Shown here: piece after piece, positions 16,714 to 24,602 of the stretch
Layout: every line of letters begins with the position of its first letter
How positions within the stretch are numbered: position 1 is the stretch's first letter
Origin: Candidatus Roizmanbacteria bacterium CG_4_9_14_0_2_um_filter_38_17
GTDB taxonomy: Bacteria > Patescibacteriota > Microgenomatia > GCA-00278855
NCBI GenBank assembly: GCA_002788855.1
Contig: PFSB01000011.1
Coordinates: 1-40,048, forward strand
Reading direction: 5' to 3'
Length of the DNA stretch: 40,048 nt
The notes under the pieces: model-generated
The model's input: only the letters and a program-made list of their open reading frames with translations
Told to the model about the DNA's origin: nothing
The model's database searches: none
Program-made: the position numbers and the translations under genes

Positions 16714-17715
16714 TTATTTAAGTTTCTCGTCAAAAAACTCAATAGTTCTGGCAATCGTTGTTGGCCACTGACCTTGGGTAAAGTTGTGATTTTCTTGTGA
16801 ATAAGTAAAGTAGGCTATGTCCAACTCTTCATCTTGAAAGTCCTTATACAACTTATCCGACCAGGCAACTGGCACTTCCTCATCAACTCTTCCTTGATGA
16901 AGCTGTATTGGCGTCTCCTTATTTATCCATCTATAGTAATTAGCTGGATCATAATAAAAGACATTATATTTTTCTTCAAATTGGGTCAGCATCTTGCGCA
17001 AAGCCTTGCCACCATCATCATACTCATCTGTAAAATAAAGAATCGAGTAAGGGAAAGGTTTAGACACTGGCGCCCAAAGTACCGTTGGATATGGCTTATT
17101 CATTATTTCAAGAATAGAGATAGCTATCTGACCTCCATTAGAGTGTCCCCAAATTCCTACTCTATTTGCATCAGCTTTTTCAAGAGTTGGGATCGATGCC
17201 AATAAATCTAAAACCGTTGTATTCTTTTCAAACCTCTCTTCAAAAACATCAGCAGAAGGAGAAGCAGACTGCCCATATCCTAAAAAATCTGGAGCCAGTG
17301 TTATATATCCAGCTTCTGCAATAGCTTCGGCGGAATGATTTGTTCCAATCCCTGTTTCATAAATCTCTAGAGGCACAAAACCTCTAAGCATTACTATCAC
17401 AGGAAATGGACCACTTCCCACCGGGATGTTTGCAAGTCCAGAAACTTGCTTATTGTCACTCAAGTATGTGAACAAATAACTAGTATAGTCATCTTCCTCT
17501 TTCAACACTTCCTTTAATCTTATCAGCGTCGAAGCCGCATTGTAATTTTTTAAATTTTCAAATGTGTACTTCACCAAAGGCCTACTAACCTTTGCCACTT
17601 CTTTACCAATCGGGGAAAGCAAAGCTTCATCCTGATCAAAAAACTGTAGGTATAAAAGCATCCCAGTAATGAGCAATAACAAAGACAAACCTCCAATAAT
17701 AATATGCCTCTTCAC
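16714..17715 (-). CDS. Exported alpha/beta hydrolase (S9/dienelactone-hydrolase-like)
   Basis: A 333-aa protein with an N-terminal signal/anchor helix (about residues 4-24), so it probably acts outside the membrane. The fold is seen in VIVMLRGFVP (oxyanion side), LAPDFLGYGQS and the nucleophile elbow GHSNGG with Ser192. A likely acid is in LHQGRVDEEVP (about 276) and the His in ENHNFTQGQW near the C-terminus. It resembles acylaminoacyl-peptidase or acetyl-esterase relatives; the substrate is unknown. GTG start 7 nt after a TATAAT box. Divergent from the DHH-like gene, their starts 48 bp apart. Confidence 0.85.
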   Translation of the reverse strand: MKRHIIIGGLSLLLLITGMLLYLQFFDQDEALLSPIGKEVAKVSRPLVKYTFENLKNYNAASTLIRLKEVLKEEDDYTSYLFTYLSDNKQVSGLANIPVGSGPFPVIVMLRGFVPLEIYETGIGTNHSAEAIAEAGYITLAPDFLGYGQSASPSADVFEERFEKNTTVLDLLASIPTLEKADANRVGIWGHSNGGQIAISILEIMNKPYPTVLWAPVSKPFPYSILYFTDEYDDGGKALRKMLTQFEEKYNVFYYDPANYYRWINKETPIQLHQGRVDEEVPVAWSDKLYKDFQDEELDIAYFTYSQENHNFTQGQWPTTIARTIEFFDEKLK

Positions 17716-17722
17716 ATTTTCA

Positions 17723-17728
17723 ATTATA
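17723..17728 (-). promoter_or_regulatory. -10 of the alpha/beta hydrolase gene (TATAAT)
   Basis: Consensus TATAAT on the minus strand 7 nt before the GTG start at 17715. Confidence 0.55.
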
Positions 17729-17748
17729 TACTTTTATCGCTCATATGC

Positions 17749-17754
17749 TATACT
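17749..17754 (+). promoter_or_regulatory. Extended -10 of the DHH-like gene (TGCTATACT)
   Basis: TATACT ends 8 nt before the ATG at 17763. It is back to back with the promoter at 17723-17728. Confidence 0.6.
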
Positions 17755-17762
17755 AATTTGCC

Positions 17763-18680
17763 ATGCGAAAAATAGTAACTCATATGAACCCGGACCTGGA
17801 TGCAGTTACCTCTATCTGGTTGCTCGTTCGGTGGTTACCAAATTGGCAGACGGCAGAATTTGCTTTTGTGCCAGCTGGTAAAACTATAGATAATGGTGAT
17901 CCAGATCATGACCCAAACGTCCTCCACGTCGATACAGGTAGCGGCAAACTCGATCATCACCAGGCAGGGGATTATACTTGCGCTTCGCGAATTACCCTAG
18001 ACTACTTAATTAAAAACGGTCACAGAGATTTTGTGCCAGCATCAGAAATTCAAATTGTAGGCTCAACAGTTCATATTTCAAAATTAGTATGGAACAAAGA
18101 AGCTCTCTCACGTATAGCAGAGGTGGTAACCCAGACGGATCATTTCCAGGAAGTACACTATCCAGATGCCCAAGCAGATTACCTGGATTTTAGGGTAGAA
18201 GAAATCTTAAATGGCTGGAAATTGTTGTACCGTGATCAAGATGAATATGTGCTTCAAATGGGGCTTAAACTCTTGGATGCAATCTACACAACTATGGTAA
18301 GCAAGGTTGATGCAGAAGATACTCTTGAAAGAGACGGGATTATCTTCAATTCTCCATTTGGCAAAGCAATAGGAGTAGAAACTAAAAATAGCCAGGTCAA
18401 TGATATTGCTCAAAAAAGAGGATATAAACTAGTCGTTCGGCGTCATCCACAGCTAAAAAATATAAACATTAAAGTTCCACCTCCAAACTTAATGAAAAAT
18501 GAAAAAGGTTCTATAGATCTCACCAAGCTTTACGAAGCTCTTAAATCTAAAGACCCTCAAGCTGACTGGTTCTTGCATGCGTCAAAAACAATGCTTCTAA
18601 ATGGCTCAGCAAAAAATCCAGATATGAAGCACACAATCCTAACCCTCAACCAGGTAATAGAAATTATTAAAACACTATGA
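17763..18680 (+). CDS. DHH/MYG1-like putative metal-dependent phosphoesterase
   Basis: A 305-aa cytosolic protein. Residues 6-13 read THMNPDLD, 55-59 HVDTG and 63-68 LDHHQA; a spaced H-x3-D-x-D, D and D-H-H set like this is the metal site of DHH-superfamily and MYG1 (UPF0160) exonuclease-like proteins. The rest lacks a recognised DHHA1 RNA-binding domain. It may act on nucleotides or RNA, but the function is inferred from motif only. First gene of a run where ybeY overlaps its stop by 4 bp and dnaX follows. Confidence 0.6.
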   Translation: MRKIVTHMNPDLDAVTSIWLLVRWLPNWQTAEFAFVPAGKTIDNGDPDHDPNVLHVDTGSGKLDHHQAGDYTCASRITLDYLIKNGHRDFVPASEIQIVGSTVHISKLVWNKEALSRIAEVVTQTDHFQEVHYPDAQADYLDFRVEEILNGWKLLYRDQDEYVLQMGLKLLDAIYTTMVSKVDAEDTLERDGIIFNSPFGKAIGVETKNSQVNDIAQKRGYKLVVRRHPQLKNINIKVPPPNLMKNEKGSIDLTKLYEALKSKDPQADWFLHASKTMLLNGSAKNPDMKHTILTLNQVIEIIKTL

Positions 18681-19042
18681 ACGTTGTAATAAAAACAAAA
18701 TACATGGTAGATACAGACAGGCTTACAAAAACTGCCAAAGAAGAACTAGCAGGCCAGCCGGAGGATAGCTTAGTTCAAGTGACTATTGCAGACAACCAAA
18801 CCCTAGCAAGCCTTAACAAAAAATACCGTAACAAGGAAGGTCCAACTCCAGTACTTTCTTTTTCTCAAATTGAGCCAACTAAAGTCACATTTCCAGAACT
18901 TGATCTTCAACAGCATTACTTAGGCGATGTAATAATCGCATATCCCCTGGCACAAGAATTAGCCAAAGAACGCAAAGAAACAATTTCCGAAACCTTAGAA
19001 ATGTTAGTAAGACACGGTGTAAATAAGTTATGTACTACTTAA
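18677..19042 (+). CDS. ybeY: YbeY-like protein truncated before its zinc motif
   Basis: A 121-aa protein matching the N-terminal two thirds of YbeY: VTIADNQTLASLNKKYRNKEGPTPVLSFS (about 35-63) and LGDVIIAYPLAQELAKER followed by ETLEMLVRHG. YbeY is a zinc-dependent endoribonuclease in 16S maturation whose active site is HGxLHLxGYDH. Here the frame ends RHGVNKLCTT: the first His remains, the second is Lys, and the GYDH part is gone. No other frame restores it. The last 13 bp overlap dnaX. It may be a degraded or non-catalytic copy. Confidence 0.7.
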   Translation: MNVVIKTKYMVDTDRLTKTAKEELAGQPEDSLVQVTIADNQTLASLNKKYRNKEGPTPVLSFSQIEPTKVTFPELDLQQHYLGDVIIAYPLAQELAKERKETISETLEMLVRHGVNKLCTT

Positions 19043-20079
19043 AATATAGACCACAATTAATCGATGAATTAGACTTGCTTTCTGTCCGTGATAGACTTGC
19101 AAACATTCTTAAAAGTGCGAGCTTACCCCATGCCTTTCTTTTCACAGGCCCCAGGGGTGCTGGTAAGACAAGCGCAGCCAGAATTATTGCAAAGTTCATT
19201 AACTGTAAAAAAAGAACCAAAAATGGTGAGCCCTGTAATAACTGTGATTCCTGTATATCTGTTAAAGCTAATCGCCACATGGATGTCTTCGAGATTGATG
19301 CAGCCTCAAACCGAGGAATTGATCAAATTAGAGATCTTCGAGACAAAATAGGTCTTTCTCCCTCTTCGGGGGATTATAAGATATATATTATTGACGAGGT
19401 GCACATGTTAACAAAAGAAGCTTTTAACGCGCTTCTAAAAACTCTTGAAGAGCCACCAAAACACGCCGTATTTATCCTCGCCACCACCGAAGCACATAAA
19501 CTACCAGAAACCATCAAAAGTCGTTGCATCGAAGTAGTTTTTCCCAAAGCAAGTGCCGAGGAGATCGTACGCTCTCTGAAGAGAGTAGTAGTTGGTGAAA
19601 AATTAACAGTTACCAACGAGGTACTACTGAGCATTGTAGATGTTGCCGATGGGTCTTTTCGCGATGCCACAAAAATATTAGAAGAAGCATCAAGTAAAGA
19701 TACAACTATAACTAATGAGTTACTAGCCAAAGTAGCAGGAACTGGTCGGGGAGAAGTGGATAAATTTATTATTCTTTTAGGTAAGAAAGATGCCTCAAAA
19801 CTAATCGAGTATATCAATTCCAGAGTTAACGATGGAATTGACCCTTCTTGGCTTACCAAAGCAACGCTCGATGCCCTCCATCAACAGTTTCTAGCAAGCC
19901 ATGGAATTATTGAGATTCAAGATTCAAGAATCAAGATTCAAGATTCTGAACTTATTAAGCTTATGCGCGTGCTTGAGCAAGCTTCACGCGATGAAAAGTT
20001 TGCGACCATTCCCCAAATGCCATTAGAATTAGCAGTGATTGATTGGTGTAAATCACACTCCCGGAGTGATATAGGTTGA
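19030..20079 (+). CDS. dnaX: DNA polymerase III gamma/tau subunit, short form
   Basis: A 349-aa clamp-loader ATPase. Seen: start YLKYRPQLIDEL, Walker A GPRGAGKT (40-47), the zinc finger Cys59, Cys69, Cys72, Cys75, Walker B IIDEVHML, the sensor region LATTEAHKLPETIKSRC and a clamp-loader collar after residue 230. The long tau-specific C-terminal domains that bind DnaB and the polymerase are missing, so it is effectively a gamma form. Residues about 294-307 are a short repetitive stretch (IEIQDSRIKIQDSE) coded by direct repeats at about 19912-19948. The start overlaps the ybeY end by 13 bp. Confidence 0.93.
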   Translation: MYYLKYRPQLIDELDLLSVRDRLANILKSASLPHAFLFTGPRGAGKTSAARIIAKFINCKKRTKNGEPCNNCDSCISVKANRHMDVFEIDAASNRGIDQIRDLRDKIGLSPSSGDYKIYIIDEVHMLTKEAFNALLKTLEEPPKHAVFILATTEAHKLPETIKSRCIEVVFPKASAEEIVRSLKRVVVGEKLTVTNEVLLSIVDVADGSFRDATKILEEASSKDTTITNELLAKVAGTGRGEVDKFIILLGKKDASKLIEYINSRVNDGIDPSWLTKATLDALHQQFLASHGIIEIQDSRIKIQDSELIKLMRVLEQASRDEKFATIPQMPLELAVIDWCKSHSRSDIG

Positions 20080-20102
20080 CACCAAAGGAAATTAGGTAGG
20101 GG

Positions 20103-20168
20103 TCCCGCTTTTGCGGGATCTAGAGCTCACTATTCCCCCAGAGGGGAATGTGATTCTAGGAGGTGAAT
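20103..20168 (+). promoter_or_regulatory. Two-hairpin leader of ybaB with Shine-Dalgarno
   Basis: TCCCGC/GCGGGA around TTTT (20103-20118) is followed by a long imperfect hairpin (20119-20158) with the core TTCCCC/GGGGAA and outer ends CTAG/CTAG. The next bases are AGGAGGTGA (20159-20167), 5 nt before the ATG. Refolding could expose or hide this site. Confidence 0.45.
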
Positions 20169-20172
20169 AAAT

Positions 20173-20451
20173 ATGCAGAATCCTTTAAAAGGTTTAGGAG
20201 ATTTAAATAAACTAAGAAAACAGGCTCAAGAGATGCAAAAAGCTCTCTCTGGGCAAACTATTGAGATTAATGAGGATGGAGTAGAAATTGTGATGACAGG
20301 TGATCAGAAAATTAAGTCATTAACCATAGACGGAGTTGAAAGTAGCCGCGTCAAAAAAGCGGTCGAGCGTGCTATCAAAGAGGCTCAAACTGTAGCAGCT
20401 CGTCAATTTGCTTCCATGTCTGGAGGCATGGGAGGCCTTCTCGGCCAGTAA
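20173..20451 (+). CDS. ybaB: YbaB/EbfC nucleoid-associated protein
   Basis: A 92-aa DNA-binding dimer that helps organise the nucleoid. The pattern NPLKGLGDLNKLRKQAQEMQKAL, VEIVMTGDQKIKSLTIDG and C-terminal MSGGMGGLLG is standard. It follows dnaX as in most bacteria, but recR, the usual third partner, is 3.2 kb further on. It has one of the few strong Shine-Dalgarno sites in the window, behind a folded leader. Confidence 0.94.
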   Translation: MQNPLKGLGDLNKLRKQAQEMQKALSGQTIEINEDGVEIVMTGDQKIKSLTIDGVESSRVKKAVERAIKEAQTVAARQFASMSGGMGGLLGQ

Positions 20452-20455
20452 GCCT

Positions 20456-20476
20456 ATCTAAGGACCGTCCTTAGAT
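20456..20476. repeat. REP-like palindrome (AAGGN5CCTT family) overlapping a start codon
   Basis: Arms ATCTAAGGAC/GTCCTTAGAT are perfect around a single C. Compared with 8668-8688, the third arm base has changed T to C and its partner A to G. It ends in the first bases of the kinase ATG. Confidence 0.9.
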
Positions 20477-21470
20477 GAAAATTATTATGATAATAGTTAC
20501 AGGAACAGTAGGGTTTGATCATATCATGGATTATGATGGCTTGTTTGCTAATCATATTAATCCTGCAAATATTCACAAGCTGAATATCTCTTTTAATATT
20601 GAGGAGGTAACCAAGCAAATAGGTGGAACAGCAGCTAACCAAGCATATAGCTTAGGCTTGCTTGGCACATATCCATATTTAGTGACAACAGCTGGCGATG
20701 ATTTTGACCAGATCAATGCTTATCTAAAGGCAGTCGGAGTAGATACAAGTAGCGTCTTGCAAATTCCTGGTAAGCCTTGCTGTGTGGGTTTTGTGATGAC
20801 AGACAAGTCAGATAATCAGATCTGGGGGTATGCAGCCGGAGCAGGTAATGCAACGAAAAATCTAAGTTTTGTCAAATTAGCAAAAAAAGTAATAAGTAAG
20901 CAAAAACCCAAGAAGCCGTTTGTTATTATTGCTCCCCAGAATTACCAGGCAATGTTAAATTGGGCCAAAGAATGCAGAGAGCTTAATCTTGCCTACGCTT
21001 TTGACCCAGCTTTTTATATACCCCAGATGGGGAAAGCTCAACTAAAACAAGCCATATTGGGAGCTGAGCTTTTATTTGGAAATGACTATGAAATTGATCT
21101 GATTAAATCAAAACTAAAGCTTAAAAAACTACAATTTAAAAATCCCAATCTCAAAGCAACTATCAAAACCGTTGGGCCCGAAGGATCAGTTATTATAGAT
21201 AACAAAACAGGGAAAGAATTTAAAATTAAGGCGGCAAAGGTACAACAAGTTATAGATCCGACTGGAGCGGGGGATGCGTATCGTTCTGGTTTTATAACAG
21301 GATATCTCAATGGCCAATCATTAAAAGTCTGCGGACAAATGGGCGCAGTCGCAGCTGCCTATGCCATTGAGCACTTAGGAACTATAAATCACAAATTTAC
21401 TATTCCCCAATTTAATAAAAGATATAAACAAAATTACAACTCCACAGGCGGAACGGACCCTGCGGAGTAA
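20475..21470 (+). CDS. PfkB-family nucleoside/sugar kinase (adenosine-kinase-like)
   Basis: A 331-aa ribokinase-fold enzyme. The N-terminal GGTAANQAYSLGLLG (about 50-64) and the C-terminal anion-hole motif DPTGAGDAYRSGF with catalytic Asp are clear. The substrate is inferred from context: ahcY follows at once and makes adenosine, so adenosine phosphorylation to AMP is likely. Start ATG 20475 sits at the edge of a palindrome; ATG 20487 is an alternative. The last nine residues (STGGTDPAE) are coded by a dispersed hairpin repeat that supplies the C-terminus and runs almost to the stop codon. Confidence 0.85.
   Translation: MKIIMIIVTGTVGFDHIMDYDGLFANHINPANIHKLNISFNIEEVTKQIGGTAANQAYSLGLLGTYPYLVTTAGDDFDQINAYLKAVGVDTSSVLQIPGKPCCVGFVMTDKSDNQIWGYAAGAGNATKNLSFVKLAKKVISKQKPKKPFVIIAPQNYQAMLNWAKECRELNLAYAFDPAFYIPQMGKAQLKQAILGAELLFGNDYEIDLIKSKLKLKKLQFKNPNLKATIKTVGPEGSVIIDNKTGKEFKIKAAKVQQVIDPTGAGDAYRSGFITGYLNGQSLKVCGQMGAVAAAYAIEHLGTINHKFTIPQFNKRYKQNYNSTGGTDPAE
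21440..21467. repeat. Dispersed hairpin repeat, 10-nt loop family (copy 3, inside a gene end)
   Basis: Arms CTCCACAGG/CCTGCGGAG (one mismatch) around CGGAACGGAC, the reverse complement of the loop at 16692-16701. It is in the opposite orientation to copies 1 and 2 and is translated as the kinase C-terminus. Confidence 0.85.
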
Positions 21471-21507
21471 GAACAATTGATTCATATGGTACAATGACAA
21501 AATTATT

Positions 21508-22755
21508 GTGGACTACGATATTAAAGATATAAAATTGAGAGCAGAAGGCAAGAAGCGCATCTTGTGGGCAAAGCAACGTATGCCGGTTCTTGCCACAATA
21601 GGAGAGCGTTTTTCTAAGAATAAGACCTTAAAGGGGCTGAAAATTGGCGCCTGTCTACACGTTACAACCGAAACCGCCAATCTTATGATCACCTTGAAAT
21701 GCGCGGGAGCCGATGTTTACTTGTGTGCCTCAAATCCTTTATCTACCCAAGACGACACAGCAGCATCACTAGTCAAAGACTATAAAATACCTGTCTTTGC
21801 TATCCATGGAGAAGACAATAAAACATATTACAAACACTTAAAAAGTGTCTTGGATAAAAAGCCAAACATAACAATGGACGACGGCGCCGATTTAGTTACA
21901 GCCTTACACAAACTGAAAATAGACTGGGCCTTTTATGGCAGTAGCGAGGAAACAACAACTGGCGTCATCAGACTCAAAGCTATGGCAAACGACAATGCTC
22001 TTAAAATTCCGGTCCTCGCTGTAAACGACTCATACACCAAATACATGTTCGATAACCGTTACGGCACAGGTCAATCAACCATCGACGGGATTTTACGGGC
22101 CACCAATATTTTACTCGCTGGCAAAAGAGTGGTCGTGGCGGGCTATGGCTGGTGCGGTCGCGGCTTTGCAGCGCGCGTAAAAGGTATGGGCGCACATGTA
22201 ATTGTTACAGAAGTTGACCCCATAAGAGCGCTTGAGGCAACTATGGATGGCTTTGAGGTAATGCCAATGAATATCGCTGTAAAGACTGGTGACCTTTTTG
22301 TTACCCTGACAGGGGATAAATCAGTTATTACTCTAAAGCATCTAAAAGCCATGAAGGACGGAGCAATAGTCGCAAATTCCGGCCACTTTAATGTAGAGAT
22401 AGAGATGAATAAGCTGGAAAAAGCAGCCTCCTCCAAAAAAGAAATACGAGAAAATACTATGGAGTACACACTTGGCAAAAAACATGTGTATATTTTAGGA
22501 GAAGGAAGGCTTATTAATTTAGCGGCCGCCGAGGGTCATCCAGCTGAGGTTATGGATATGAGCTTTGCCAACCAGGCATTAGCAGCTGAGTGGTTTTACC
22601 AAAACAGGGGAAAACTAAAGCCACAGGTTTACAAGTTATCTAAAAAGTTGGATAATGAAGTTGCCAGTTTAAAGCTTAAAGCTATGGGAGTTAAGTTTGA
22701 CCGTTTGACTCCTGAACAAAAGAAATACTTAAACAGCTGGCAAGAGGGAACTTAA
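21508..22755 (+). CDS. ahcY: S-adenosylhomocysteine hydrolase
   Basis: A 415-aa NAD-dependent enzyme splitting S-adenosylhomocysteine to adenosine and homocysteine, which relieves methyltransferase inhibition. Seen: HVTTETANLM (51-60), the substrate-domain EETTTGVIRL (148-156), NDSYTKYMFDNRYGTGQS (173-190) and the Rossmann motif VAGYGWCGRGF (210-220). The C-terminus LTPEQKKYLNSWQEGT matches the family. GTG start. Upstream is a TACAAT box (21490-21495). Between a PfkB kinase and prs, it fits recovery of adenosine and ribose phosphate. Confidence 0.95.
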   Translation: MDYDIKDIKLRAEGKKRILWAKQRMPVLATIGERFSKNKTLKGLKIGACLHVTTETANLMITLKCAGADVYLCASNPLSTQDDTAASLVKDYKIPVFAIHGEDNKTYYKHLKSVLDKKPNITMDDGADLVTALHKLKIDWAFYGSSEETTTGVIRLKAMANDNALKIPVLAVNDSYTKYMFDNRYGTGQSTIDGILRATNILLAGKRVVVAGYGWCGRGFAARVKGMGAHVIVTEVDPIRALEATMDGFEVMPMNIAVKTGDLFVTLTGDKSVITLKHLKAMKDGAIVANSGHFNVEIEMNKLEKAASSKKEIRENTMEYTLGKKHVYILGEGRLINLAAAEGHPAEVMDMSFANQALAAEWFYQNRGKLKPQVYKLSKKLDNEVASLKLKAMGVKFDRLTPEQKKYLNSWQEGT

Positions 22756-22758
22756 GCT

Positions 22759-23676
22759 ATGAAAATATTTTCAGGCACGTCAAACTTACCACTAGCCCAA
22801 AAAGTCGCGGATTCTCTTAATACCACTTTGGGTAAAGTTGAGATAATTCGCTTTGACGACCAGGAGTGCCGGGTGCGTATTGAGGAGGAAGTTGAGAGGG
22901 AGAACATCGTATTTGTTCAATCAACATCTAATCCACCAGATAAGTTCTTAATGGAGTCATATTTATTTGCGGACTCAGCCAAGCGCTCGGGTGCTAAAGA
23001 AATCACCTTAGTCATGCCATATTTTGGCTATGCCCGGCAAGATAAGGAGCATCGCAAGGGTGAATCAGTATCCGCTTCTATTGTTACAAAATGCCTAGAA
23101 GTGTCTGGATTCACGAAGCTTCTAACTTTTGATATCCATTCCAAATATGTGTTGTCATTTTTTAATAAAGTGCAAACACAACACGAAAGCGTACTGCCTG
23201 AAATGGTTGCACAGTTAATTAAAGAACACAAGTTAGACATGTCCAATCTAGGAATCTTTTCACCCGATCAAGATGGCGCACACCGATCTAGATATGTTAT
23301 CCAGAAAATTGGGGGAGGACAGTACGGCTTTGTCCAAAAAGAGCGCGATCTGGATCAGCTGCACACCTTGCGCGCAATCCATGGACAGCGCCATATGGGA
23401 GATCCTAAGGACAAGGACATCATCCTCATCGATGATATGGTGGCCTCTGGTGGCACTATTATTGAAGCAATGAAAATCTTAAAAGAAGAAGGCGCAAAAA
23501 GAATTTTTGTTGCCGCGACACATGCCATCTTTATTCGTGATGCATTAGCCTTGATGAAAGACCCAAGGCTTGAAGCTGTCTATGTTGCAGATACTATTAA
23601 CCAACCAGAATTAGCAAAAGACCCTAAGTTTACAATTTTCTCCACTGCATCCACTATCGCCTCCATGCTACAATAA
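22759..23676 (+). CDS. prs: Ribose-phosphate pyrophosphokinase
   Basis: A 305-aa PRPP synthetase making PRPP from ribose-5-phosphate and ATP. Seen: SGTSNLPLAQKVA at the start, RFDDQECRVRIEEEVE, the flexible-loop region MPYFGYARQDKEHRKGESVSA, and the PRPP-binding motif DDMVASGGTIIEA. The usual SPDxGGVxRA segment is here SPDQDGAHRSR, a mild variant. It follows ahcY after 3 bp and precedes recR after 6 bp, so ahcY-prs-recR are one unit. Confidence 0.93.
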   Translation: MKIFSGTSNLPLAQKVADSLNTTLGKVEIIRFDDQECRVRIEEEVERENIVFVQSTSNPPDKFLMESYLFADSAKRSGAKEITLVMPYFGYARQDKEHRKGESVSASIVTKCLEVSGFTKLLTFDIHSKYVLSFFNKVQTQHESVLPEMVAQLIKEHKLDMSNLGIFSPDQDGAHRSRYVIQKIGGGQYGFVQKERDLDQLHTLRAIHGQRHMGDPKDKDIILIDDMVASGGTIIEAMKILKEEGAKRIFVAATHAIFIRDALALMKDPRLEAVYVADTINQPELAKDPKFTIFSTASTIASMLQ

Positions 23677-23682
23677 CTTACC

Positions 23683-24297
23683 GTGGCAAAGCTACCTAAA
23701 CCATTACAGAATGTCATTGATGCTTTTGAGCGTTTACCGGGAATTGGCTCCAGATCAGCTCAACGTCTTGGTTTTTATTTGGTAAATGTACCAGAATATG
23801 AATTAACAAAGTTTGCCGATGCTCTTATAGAGCTAAAAAGGGGGACAGTCAAGTGCTCCATCTGCTATAACGTTTCAGAATCCGAACCCTGTTATGTTTG
23901 CGGTGATAACTCTCGCGAGGAGACAACTTTACTTGTTGTTGAGCAACCCATCGACGTACTTAACTTTGAAAAAATGGGAAGATATAAGGGCCAATACCAC
24001 GTCCTACATGGCAGGATCGATCCCCTAAACAACATTGGACCAGATGACATTTACATTGATCAGCTTCTTAAACGCCTGTCAAAAAGCGCTATCAAAGAGC
24101 TAATTTTGGCTCTAAATCCTGACATGGAAGGGGAAGCTACGGCAATGTATATCAGTAAACAACTAACAGACAAAACTAAGTTAAAACAAAAACTAAAAAT
24201 AACACGCCTTGCCAATGGTCTTCCTGTTGGCTCCAGCGTTGAATTTGCAGACGAAATAACATTAGGCAGAGCCCTAGAAGGCCGTCGTGAACTATGA
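23683..24297 (+). CDS. recR: Recombination protein RecR
   Basis: A 204-aa RecF-pathway DNA-binding protein. N-terminal helix-hairpin-helix FERLPGIGSRSAQRLGFYL (about 12-30), a four-Cys zinc finger CSICYNVSESEPCYVC (about 58-73), a Toprim domain with VVEQPIDVLNFEK and LNPDMEGEATAMY, and the C-terminal RLANGLPVGSSVEFADEITLGRALEGRR. GTG start. The stop overlaps the DUF59 gene by 4 bp. Confidence 0.95.
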   Translation: MAKLPKPLQNVIDAFERLPGIGSRSAQRLGFYLVNVPEYELTKFADALIELKRGTVKCSICYNVSESEPCYVCGDNSREETTLLVVEQPIDVLNFEKMGRYKGQYHVLHGRIDPLNNIGPDDIYIDQLLKRLSKSAIKELILALNPDMEGEATAMYISKQLTDKTKLKQKLKITRLANGLPVGSSVEFADEITLGRALEGRREL

Positions 24298-24590
24298 CCA
24301 AAGGAGATATTACAAAAATCCTAAAAACTATTCCTGATCCGGAATTAGGAGTAAGCATCTATGATTTGGGGCTAATATATGATATTAAAATAAAAGGCAC
24401 TAAAGTTACGGTTGTGATGACTCTTACAACCATGGGCTGTCCACTATTTTCAGAAATTTCTGATCCTATCAAGAACAGAGTTGGCAATCTGAAAGGTGTC
24501 TCTGAAGTAAAAATAGAGCTTACTTTCGATCCACTCTGGGAGCCAGATAAGATGTCCAAAAAAGCCAAACTCGAATTAGGCTTTGTGTAG
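24294..24590 (+). CDS. MIP18/DUF59 family protein (SufT/PaaD-like)
   Basis: A 98-aa single-domain protein. The family pattern is clear: DPELGVSIYDLGLIYDIKIKG (about 16-36), the conserved TTMGCPL with the reactive Cys, and a later FDPLWEPDKMS. Members help assemble or deliver Fe-S clusters (SufT, MIP18) or act with phenylacetyl-CoA oxygenase (PaaD); here Fe-S maturation is the likelier role. It overlaps recR by 4 bp (ATGA). Confidence 0.88.
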   Translation: MTKGDITKILKTIPDPELGVSIYDLGLIYDIKIKGTKVTVVMTLTTMGCPLFSEISDPIKNRVGNLKGVSEVKIELTFDPLWEPDKMSKKAKLELGFV

Positions 24591-24602
24591 TAAAATATTG
24601 AT

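Noticed and set aside
19906-19950. Short direct repeats in dnaX as a mobile insertion
   Set aside because: In frame, about 40 bp, in a variable linker; more likely local slippage.
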